This document shows, piece after piece, positions 48,922-55,739 of a stretch of DNA of 55,739 nucleotides. The stretch is from NCBI GenBank assembly GCA_947478405.1, contig CANJVX010000018.1, forward strand, positions 1-55,739, in the 5' to 3' direction. The notes beneath the pieces are model-generated. The model searched no databases. It was given only the letters and a program-made list of their open reading frames with translations, and was not told where the DNA came from. The first letter of the stretch is position 1; every line of letters starts with the position of its first letter. The DNA comes from Beijerinckiaceae bacterium (GTDB taxonomy: Bacteria > Pseudomonadota > Alphaproteobacteria > Rhizobiales > Beijerinckiaceae). A program made the translations under genes and the position numbers.

Positions 48922-51315
48922 TCAGTAAAGGCCGCCCGTACCAGCGCCAATCGCCTGTTCACCCAACAACGGGTCGCTGCCGGCATATGCATAATTATCC
49001 GGTGGCGCTGTGCCCGGCTTGAATGCTTCGATAATTGTGCCGCCGCCCGAGCCACGCATGCCCGTTTTAGCGTCCACACTGATCAGCTTGATGCCGGCCG
49101 GCACACGGAAGGGCACGTCCGGCTTGTCTTTCAGTGCCGTCATCATGAAGTCGCGGAAGATGGGCGCAGCATATTGACCAGCGGTTGCCGACGAGCCCAA
49201 TGAGCGTGGACGATCATAACCCATATAGACGCCGACCGTCAGATTGGCCGAGAAGCCAACGAACCAAACGTCTTTGGCTTCATTGGTCGTGCCCGTCTTG
49301 CCGGCCAGATGTTTGCCAACCTGCCGCACCACCTGTGCAGTTCCACGTTGGACCACACCTTCCATCATAGAGGTGATCTGATAGGCGGTCAGAGGATCAA
49401 TGACCTGTTCGCGATTGTCGACAAGTCGGGGCTCATCTTGGTTGGACCATTGACCCGGATCACACGCACCACACATCCGTTCATCATGACGATAGATCGT
49501 CTTGCCCAATCGGTCCTGAATGCGGTCAACCAGTGTCGGACGAATACGCTTGCCCCCATTTGCGAGCATGGAATAAGCACCCACCATGCGAAGTACCGTC
49601 GTTTCACCCGCTCCCAAGGACATGGATGGCACGGGAAGCATATTGTCATAGACGCCGAAGCGCTTGGCATATTCAGCCACCAGCGGCAGGCCGACATCGC
49701 GTCCGAGACGCACAGACATCAGATTTTTCGAATGCTCGATGCCATAACGCAACGTGCGCGGCCCACCCGATTTTCCGTCGTAATTTTCAGGACGCCAAAG
49801 GCCCACACCGGGGCCGAGATCGATCTCAATGGGCGCATCCATGACGATGGACGAGGGCGTATAGCCATTGTCGAGAGCAGTTGCATAAACAATGGGCTTG
49901 AAGGATGAGCCAGGCTGGCGAAGCGCCTGCGTCGCACGGTTGAATTCCGACTGATCGAAAGAGAAGCCGCCCACCATGGCAAAGATTCGACCGGTATAAG
50001 GATCCATCGCAACAATGGCGCCCGAGATATCCGGTATCTGGCGCAAGCGATATTCACCCCGTCTGCCTTCAACTGGCTCGACATAAATCACATCGCCTGC
50101 CTGCAAGGCTTGGCGCAGAGGTTTGCGTGTCCATTTCACGCCATCGGCGGGAAGTATGGCCACGATACGCTCGCGATTGATCTCGCCCGAACGCTCTTTC
50201 ACCGGCTGCAAACCAATGCGCGCGGCTTGATCATTCGCGTCGAGCACAACAGCCAAACGCCAGGGCGACACGTCACCCAAAACCGGAATCTCGGCCAGCG
50301 CCGGGCCCCAATCACCCGACACATCCAGCGAGCGCATGGCACCGCGGAACCCGCGCGCCTCATCAAAACGCACGAGACCATCGACCAGTGCTTTGCGCGC
50401 CCACAGCTGCATTTTGGGATCAAGTGTCGTGCGAACCGAGAGCCCGCCTTCATAGAGTTTCTTTTCCCCGTAGCGGTCGAGCAATTCGCGGCGCACTTCT
50501 TCGGCGAAATAACCGGCCGCATAAGAATTGGGTGAGAGCACGCGCGGATTAACACCAAGTGGTTCGGTCTTGGCCTTCTCGCCATCTGCGCTCGAAATGG
50601 CGCCATCCGCCATCATGCGATCGATGACATAATTGCGGCGAACGATGGCAGCATCGCGATAACGGAAAGGATGGTAATTATTCGGGCCTTTGGGCAGAGC
50701 GGCCAGATAAGCGGCCTCCGAGAGCGTCAGCTCCTGCACCGCCTTGCCGTAATAATTCAGCGACGCAGCCGCGATTCCATAATTACCAAGACCCAGATAA
50801 ATCTCGTTGAGATAAAGCTCGAGAATCCGCTCTTTCGAATAGGCGGCTTCAATGCGGAAGGAGAGCAGAGCTTCACGGATTTTGCGCTCGAATGAGCGCT
50901 CATTGCCCAGCAAAAAGTTTTTGGCGACCTGCTGCGTGATAGTGGACGCACCCTGAACACGCTTAGAGCCCTGCACCATAATCACGACAGCACGCGCAAT
51001 GCCTTCGGGATCGATGCCGTTATGCGAATAGAAATTCTTGTCTTCAGCGGAGATGAACGCCTGTTTGACAAGCGGCGGAATGGCGGTCGAGGGCAGATAG
51101 AGGCGTCTTTCACGCGCATATTCGGCAATGAGAGAGCCGTCGCCCGCATGCACGCGCGTCATCACAGGCGGTTCGTAATTCTGCAGCTGCGTATAATCGG
51201 GCAAATCCTGCTGGTAATGCCAGACAAGACCCGCAACGGCCACCGCGCCCAGTACGAAAACAATCGCACCCGTGGCGAAGGCAAAACCGAAAAAGCGCGC
51301 GATCAGCCTAAGCAC
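48922..51315 (-). CDS. mrcA: Penicillin-binding protein 1A (bifunctional)
   Basis: The 797-residue class A PBP polymerises and cross-links peptidoglycan. One N-terminal membrane helix (FATGAIVFVLGAVAVAGLVW) is followed by the GT51 domain with SAEDKNFYSHNGIDPEGIAR and GASTITQQVAKNFLLGNERS. An OB-like domain lies near residues 320-430. The transpeptidase has SSFKPIVYATALDNG (active-site Ser), EHSKNLMSVRLG (SxN) and GKTGTTNEAKDVW (KTG). The start is a GTG at 51315 with AGGGGA seven bases before it. It lies between amiC and prfB in the usual alphaproteobacterial order. Confidence 0.96.
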   Translation of the reverse strand: MLRLIARFFGFAFATGAIVFVLGAVAVAGLVWHYQQDLPDYTQLQNYEPPVMTRVHAGDGSLIAEYARERRLYLPSTAIPPLVKQAFISAEDKNFYSHNGIDPEGIARAVVIMVQGSKRVQGASTITQQVAKNFLLGNERSFERKIREALLSFRIEAAYSKERILELYLNEIYLGLGNYGIAAASLNYYGKAVQELTLSEAAYLAALPKGPNNYHPFRYRDAAIVRRNYVIDRMMADGAISSADGEKAKTEPLGVNPRVLSPNSYAAGYFAEEVRRELLDRYGEKKLYEGGLSVRTTLDPKMQLWARKALVDGLVRFDEARGFRGAMRSLDVSGDWGPALAEIPVLGDVSPWRLAVVLDANDQAARIGLQPVKERSGEINRERIVAILPADGVKWTRKPLRQALQAGDVIYVEPVEGRRGEYRLRQIPDISGAIVAMDPYTGRIFAMVGGFSFDQSEFNRATQALRQPGSSFKPIVYATALDNGYTPSSIVMDAPIEIDLGPGVGLWRPENYDGKSGGPRTLRYGIEHSKNLMSVRLGRDVGLPLVAEYAKRFGVYDNMLPVPSMSLGAGETTVLRMVGAYSMLANGGKRIRPTLVDRIQDRLGKTIYRHDERMCGACDPGQWSNQDEPRLVDNREQVIDPLTAYQITSMMEGVVQRGTAQVVRQVGKHLAGKTGTTNEAKDVWFVGFSANLTVGVYMGYDRPRSLGSSATAGQYAAPIFRDFMMTALKDKPDVPFRVPAGIKLISVDAKTGMRGSGGGTIIEAFKPGTAPPDNYAYAGSDPLLGEQAIGAGTGGLY

Positions 51316-51440
51316 CCACTCGTCCCCTGTTTGCAGCAGGCAGTTCCCGCCAGATCAGCGGCTCCAGCCATGCGCATGCTTTGTGGTCTTAATGGGGCAT
51401 GACCCCTGCGGCAATGGCACATCATGACACTGTCACCAGC

Positions 51441-52706
51441 TCAAGGAACACTCCCTGCCCCCGGCAATTTGCCCGTAGCCGACGTCCCGGACCGATTTGA
51501 AAAAAAAGCATCTACGGCCTTGACCATGGCCTCCGCCGCCCGACCACGCCATTCGGGGCGCGTCAGAGCCGCTGTATCGCGGGCGCTGGAGAGGTAACCC
51601 AATTCCAGCAGGATTGAGGGCACATCAGGCGCTTTCAAAACCCGGAAACCTGCCGAGCGGTGCGGGTTCTTGTTGAGCGGGCCAGCCTCCCCCCAATAAT
51701 TCACAAGCGTTCGGGCAAAGGCATGCGACCAGGTCCGGGTTTCGCGTCGGGTCAGGTCAAATAGAATGTCGGAAACATCGCCCGCATCATCACTGCCCTC
51801 GAGGCCTGCAACGCTGTCAGCCCGATTTTCCTTCTCCGCCAGCCGCGCCGCCTCGCGATCCGAGGCCTTGTCGGCGACCGTGTAGACGGTTGCTCCCGAA
51901 ACACCCTGCGGGTCCGAGAGAATGTCGGCATGGATCGAGATGAACAGGTCGGCATTCACCTCGCGCGCCGTCTTCACCCGTTCTCCCAAAGGCACGAACA
52001 CATCGGCTTGGCGCGTCATCACAACCCGATAACGGCCGGTCTTCTCGAGTTGTGCGCGAAGCGTCTTGGCGAAGTCGAAGACAATGTCCTTTTCCTGAAC
52101 GTTACCGGCAGCCTGAGCTCCGACATCAATGCCGCCGTGGCCAGGATCGATGACAATGACGGGCAACCCAGGGCTGGGAGGACGCGCAGACCTTTTCGGC
52201 CCTTCGGCGAGTATCTCTCGGGCCACCGCCTCCTGCGCAGCGCGTTTCACAGCGGCCGTAAAAGCCCCTGCATCGGCCTCCTGCATCTCAATGATGAGAT
52301 CAAACCCACCAATGCGCGGGACGGCATGGGTTGCCTTCACAATAGCCGGGCGACCCAGATCGACCACAATACGCGCTTTGCCCGGCGCGAACTGACCGAA
52401 ACGAAAAGAGGCGATCACAGGCTTTTTGCCACGTGTACCCGGTTCAGCCAGTCCGGCCTTGAGGGGTAAGTGGAAACCGACCTCAGGCAGATCGACGATC
52501 ACCCGATCAGGGGCCGAGAGCACATAGGCCTCGGCCTCAACACGCGCCGACGTCTCAAATATCAGTCTTGTAACATTGCCCTCGACCTCCACCCGAACCG
52601 CGCTGGCAACAGGCTGAGCCTCAGCCGCACCAACGACGAAACCCGCCATGACCGCGAGGAGAAGGGCAAGCAGGGGACACAAAAGCTGATAAGGGCGCAG
52701 GATCAA
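51441..52706 (-). CDS. amiC: N-acetylmuramoyl-L-alanine amidase (AMIN plus Amidase_3)
   Basis: The 421-residue precursor has a signal peptide (LLALLLAVMAGFVVGAAEA) and an AMIN domain that targets septal peptidoglycan (about 35-135). A zinc amidase domain follows with VIDPGHGGIDVGAQAAG, LFISIHADILSDPQ and LLELGYLSSARDTAALTRPE, carrying the metal and catalytic residues. It cleaves between MurNAc and the stem peptide during cell division. The start is probably a TTG at 52706 because no ATG or GTG gives a full signal sequence. It is divergent from rne and followed by mrcA. Confidence 0.92.
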   Translation of the reverse strand: MILRPYQLLCPLLALLLAVMAGFVVGAAEAQPVASAVRVEVEGNVTRLIFETSARVEAEAYVLSAPDRVIVDLPEVGFHLPLKAGLAEPGTRGKKPVIASFRFGQFAPGKARIVVDLGRPAIVKATHAVPRIGGFDLIIEMQEADAGAFTAAVKRAAQEAVAREILAEGPKRSARPPSPGLPVIVIDPGHGGIDVGAQAAGNVQEKDIVFDFAKTLRAQLEKTGRYRVVMTRQADVFVPLGERVKTAREVNADLFISIHADILSDPQGVSGATVYTVADKASDREAARLAEKENRADSVAGLEGSDDAGDVSDILFDLTRRETRTWSHAFARTLVNYWGEAGPLNKNPHRSAGFRVLKAPDVPSILLELGYLSSARDTAALTRPEWRGRAAEAMVKAVDAFFSNRSGTSATGKLPGAGSVP

Positions 52707-53399
52707 GGTAGCACTTTCGTAGGCTGGCGGCCGACATCATGCCACCAGCCGTCTTCTATAATGGTAAACGGCCTTGTTTTCAGTCCCCTCGGGAGCAGAA
52801 AGGCTGCTTTTGTAGCAGATAGCTTGGCCCGGAGAGGCCAAAGCCATCCTTGCCAAACCGGTCTGCGTACCGCTATGACTATGTGGTCCCCTTTCCGGGA
52901 CAGGTCAGCGCCCTGCAAGGTGCGCCCCCGCGACGGTCATTCGGGCCCGCCATCCCCGCCATCCCTTAAAAGGGCTTTTGCGTCGGGATCCGGCGGGTTC
53001 CAAGAAACCGAAACGAGAACCGGAACCGGGATATCTGGCCGCACTCGCGGCCGCTCTTTAAGGTATTGAAGCGAATGGTCCGTCCCGCACGGGATCATAT
53101 GACGGCCGAGGGTCGACTTGCCGGACTTGAGAATCTTCTCGAGGCCGCTGCCCGCGCCGCGTTGGACATTTCGTCTTCCATGCGTACCCACCAACAGCGA
53201 GCCATTATTGGCTCTGCTCATTCCCTTCAAGGCGCTGAAGCTCGTCGGCTCACACGAGTCGGGCTGACCGCGTCCGTTCGTATTTCTCAAACATATGTCG
53301 CGTCCCCGCCCTTGCTGGGACCGTCGTCCGTCTCCGCGCACTCGCGCGATTGCTCCCGACGTGTCTCTCTAAGGCCGGACGTGAGGACAAGAGTCTCAC
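52707..53399 (+). promoter_or_regulatory. Long leader and promoter region of rne
   Basis: The 693-base region between the divergent amiC and rne genes has no convincing gene. It contains GC-rich hairpins, such as GGCCGC-ACTC-GCGGCC (53037-53052) followed by GCTCTTT, and a weak CCCT-TAAA-AGGG followed by CTTTT (52963-52979). Long structured leaders are known for rne in several bacteria, where RNase E controls its own message by cutting the leader. The transcription start was not identified. The short frame at 53066-53467 overlaps the rne start and is unlikely to be real. Confidence 0.5.
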
Positions 53400-55739
53400 A
53401 TGGCCAACAAAATGCTGATCGATGCCAGCCATCCGGAAGAAACCCGGGTGGTGGTTTTACGCGGTAACCGGGTCGAAGAATTCGACTTTGAAGCTGCAAA
53501 TAAGAAGCCGCTGCGCGGTAATATCTATCTGGCAAAAGTGACGCGGGTCGAACCCTCGCTGCAAGCCGCCTTTATTGAATATGGCGGCAATCGTCACGGC
53601 TTCCTGGCCTTCTCGGAAATCCATCCGGACTATTACCAGATCCCGGTTGCTGACCGTCTAGCTTTGCTGGAAGAAGAAGCCCGTCAGCATCGCGACGAGG
53701 ACGAAGACGACAACCGCCAACGCCGCCAGTCGCGCCGCCGCCGCCCTGAAAAGCGCACCCGACCAGATGCCACCTTGTCCGAAGCCGCTGCCAGCGACGG
53801 CGAGCCACACGAAGGCGAAATCATTGAAGGCGAAATCGTCGCCCGCGAAGATGGAGACGTCGTCGCGCCCAGCGAACATGTGACCGAGGGTCAGGACGCT
53901 ACACCCGCCCATCTCGATGAGCGTCACCACGAAGTACTCGCCGTTGACCCCGATGTGACTGTCGAGGCCGAGGATAATGCGCCGCGCGCGGAGGCTGAGG
54001 CTGGGGCTGAAGCCCTCGAGGGCTCCGAAGACGACGAAGACGAAAACGGCGAAGACGACGAAGAGCAGCATGTCGAGCATATTGGCGGCGACGCCATGGA
54101 AGAAGTGCCCAACCGCTACCAGCGGTTGCGTCGGCAGTACAAAATTCAGGAAGTCATCAAGCGCCGTCAGGTCCTGCTCGTGCAGGTCGTGAAGGAAGAG
54201 CGCGGCAACAAGGGAGCGGCGCTGACAACCTATCTTTCGCTCGCAGGCCGCTATTCCGTGCTGATGCCGAATACAGCGCGCGGCGGCGGCATTTCCCGCA
54301 AGATCACCGATGCAGGCGACCGCAAGCGGCTCAAAGCCATCGCTCAGGAACTGGAAGTTCCCGATGGCATGGGCGTCATTCTGCGCACGGCGGGGGCTGC
54401 CCGCACCAAGCAGGAAGTGCGGCGCGACTTCGAATATTTGATGCGCATGTGGGAAACCGTGCGTGAGCTGACGCTGAAATCCTCCGCGCCCTGCCTCGTC
54501 TATGAGGAAGGATCGCTGATCAAGCGCGCCATTCGCGACCTCTACAACAAGGATATTGACGACGTCATCGTCTCGGGCGACGAAGGCTTCCGCGAGGCGA
54601 AGGAATTCATGCGCCTCTTGATGCCAAGCCACGCCAAAAACGTGCAGCCTTGGAACGAGCCCCAAGCACTTTTTGCAAAGGCGGGTGCTGAATCCCAGCT
54701 CGATGCAATGTTCTCGAATGCGGTCACGCTTAAGTCGGGTGGCTATATTGTCATCAACCAAACCGAAGCACTTGTCGCAATCGACGTGAACTCGGGTCGC
54801 TCGACCCGCGAACACAATATTGAAGACACAGCGCTGCGCACCAATCTGGAAGCAGCCGACGAAGTCGCGCGCCAGCTGCGTCTGCGCGATCTCGCGGGCC
54901 TGATCGTCGTCGATTTCATCGACATGGAAGAAGGCCGCAACAACCGTGCAGTTGAGAGACGCATCAAGGACGCGCTGAAGAATGACCGCGCGCGCATTCA
55001 GGTTGGCCGCATATCGCATTTCGGCCTGCTCGAAATGTCGCGCCAGCGCATTCGTACCGGCGTTCTTGAAGGCTCCACCATCATCTGCACGCATTGCGCA
55101 GGCTCCGGCAATGTGCGCGCCATTTCCTCTATCGCATTGCATGTCATGCGTGTGCTGGAAGACGCGCTCGTCAAGAATGCCATGCACAACATCACCGTGC
55201 GCACGCGCTCCCATGTTGCGCTCTATATTCTCAACCAGAAGCGCGCTCATCTGCGCGCGTTAGAAGAGCGTTTCGCCGTTCAGATCACGGTTGAAGCCGA
55301 TGACACACTGACCGGCACCGCCTACCATGCGCTCGAGCGTGGCGAACTCGCCTCCCCGCCGATCTCTTATGAAAAGAAAGAGCTCGTGCGCATCGATTCC
55401 ATTCCGATGGCCGACGAAGAGATCGAAGACGAAGTCGAGATCGAAGACGAGGACGAAGAGACCGAGGAGACATCAGAGCGCGCCGAAGGCGAAGCCAACG
55501 GTGACAGCGAAGATGCCGATGGCCGTCGCCGCCGTCGTCGCCGTCGTCGCGGTCGCGGTCGCGGTGATCGTGAACGTGGCCCGACAGATCCCAACGCGCC
55601 CCAGCCCTCGGACGACGGCCTGCATGTCATGGCTGAAATCGGTGGCGACATCACCCAGCGAGCTGATGATGGCGATGGCGAAGTTGATACTGCCGAGGCT
55701 GAGAACTTTGATGCAGATGGCCAAGCCGACGGTGATCCG
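53400..55739 (+). CDS. rne: Ribonuclease E, truncated by the window end
   Basis: 780 codons of RNase E are present; the C-terminus is beyond the window. It begins MANKMLIDASHPEETRVVVL and has a split S1 domain: RGNIYLAKVTRVEPSLQAAF (near 39), a charged insertion of about 130 residues (about 92-222), then NRYQRLRRQYKIQEVIKRRQ. The catalytic DNase I-like part carries LVAIDVNSGRST (near 460) and GLIVVDFIDMEEGR (near 500). CTHC near residue 565 is the zinc link. A low-complexity tail with acidic and arginine runs follows. RNase E governs mRNA decay and rRNA maturation at the membrane-associated degradosome. Confidence 0.95.
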   Translation, partial: MANKMLIDASHPEETRVVVLRGNRVEEFDFEAANKKPLRGNIYLAKVTRVEPSLQAAFIEYGGNRHGFLAFSEIHPDYYQIPVADRLALLEEEARQHRDEDEDDNRQRRQSRRRRPEKRTRPDATLSEAAASDGEPHEGEIIEGEIVAREDGDVVAPSEHVTEGQDATPAHLDERHHEVLAVDPDVTVEAEDNAPRAEAEAGAEALEGSEDDEDENGEDDEEQHVEHIGGDAMEEVPNRYQRLRRQYKIQEVIKRRQVLLVQVVKEERGNKGAALTTYLSLAGRYSVLMPNTARGGGISRKITDAGDRKRLKAIAQELEVPDGMGVILRTAGAARTKQEVRRDFEYLMRMWETVRELTLKSSAPCLVYEEGSLIKRAIRDLYNKDIDDVIVSGDEGFREAKEFMRLLMPSHAKNVQPWNEPQALFAKAGAESQLDAMFSNAVTLKSGGYIVINQTEALVAIDVNSGRSTREHNIEDTALRTNLEAADEVARQLRLRDLAGLIVVDFIDMEEGRNNRAVERRIKDALKNDRARIQVGRISHFGLLEMSRQRIRTGVLEGSTIICTHCAGSGNVRAISSIALHVMRVLEDALVKNAMHNITVRTRSHVALYILNQKRAHLRALEERFAVQITVEADDTLTGTAYHALERGELASPPISYEKKELVRIDSIPMADEEIEDEVEIEDEDEETEETSERAEGEANGDSEDADGRRRRRRRRRGRGRGDRERGPTDPNAPQPSDDGLHVMAEIGGDITQRADDGDGEVDTAEAENFDADGQADGDP

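Noticed and set aside
53066-53467. A 133-codon frame running from the rne leader into the rne start
   Set aside because: No ribosome site, low-complexity Arg and Ser content, and overlap with the confident rne start.
53658-55250. A 530-codon open frame on the minus strand over rne
   Set aside because: It is a shadow of the highly biased, acidic and arginine-rich RNase E reading frame; it resembles no protein family.
1-55739. CRISPR array, tRNA, rRNA, prophage or insertion sequence
   Set aside because: No regularly spaced direct repeats, no cloverleaf or rRNA sequence, no transposase or phage gene was recognised in the window.

Overview
This window looks like the core chromosome of an alphaproteobacterium, most likely of the order Hyphomicrobiales (Rhizobiales). 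The signs are the gene order trpC-moaC-moeA-lexA, the block rpsB-tsf-pyrH-frr-uppS-cdsA-dxr-rseP-bamA-lpxD-fabZ-lpxA-lpxB, the block gyrA-coaD-ppi-ppi-queA-tgt, and the block prfB-mrcA-amiC-rne. Others are LexA boxes of the GTTC-N7-GTTC type, a short ProRS without an editing domain, a C-terminally extended ribosomal protein S2 and an RNase E with a charged insertion in its S1 domain. Base composition looks moderately GC-rich and even. I saw no insertion sequence, prophage, CRISPR array, tRNA or rRNA. Genus cannot be fixed from the sequence alone; a Beijerinckiaceae-like relative is a guess.

Layout. 1-2772 (+): end of trpC, molybdenum cofactor genes moaC and moeA, and the SOS repressor lexA. 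2781-5030 (-): comEC. 5151-8024 (+): gltX and gltA, closed by a bidirectional terminator. 8107-22057 (-): a long envelope and translation block that runs, in transcription order, rpsB, tsf, terminator, pyrH, frr, uppS, cdsA, dxr, rseP, bamA, terminator, lpxD, fabZ, lpxA, lpxB. 22220-31565 (-): an orphan HlyD-like membrane protein, dnaE, a 39-residue membrane peptide, queC, lolD, lolC, proS. 31822-32031 (+): a probable 6S RNA with its terminator. 32054-42372 (-): a DoxX-like protein, an OpgC-like protein, tgt, a small unknown gene, queA, an Mpl-like ligase, two cyclophilins, coaD, gyrA. 42598-43494 (+): an exported alpha/beta hydrolase. 43478-44267 (-): a small unknown gene and ssb, divergent from uvrA (44659-47607, +) across a perfect LexA box. 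47718-52706 (-): prfB with its programmed frameshift, mrcA, amiC. 52707-55739 (+): a long leader and the truncated rne gene.

The genes are mostly housekeeping and fall into groups: lipid A and outer membrane building (lpxD, fabZ, lpxA, lpxB, bamA, rseP, lolCD), lipid and isoprenoid carriers (dxr, uppS, cdsA), peptidoglycan (mrcA, amiC, mpl), DNA replication and repair (dnaE, gyrA, ssb, uvrA, lexA), translation (rpsB, tsf, frr, prfB, gltX, proS), and queuosine tRNA modification (queC, queA, tgt). The more unusual items are the LEPR-like motif on the HlyD-type protein, the degenerate zinc site of Tgt, the missing lpxI, the 39-residue peptide, the Mpl-like ligase with an altered P-loop inside the gyrA-queA cluster, the 6S RNA and a family of REP-like palindromes between genes. 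I found no clearly new multi-gene system; the window reads as conserved chromosome with several local oddities.
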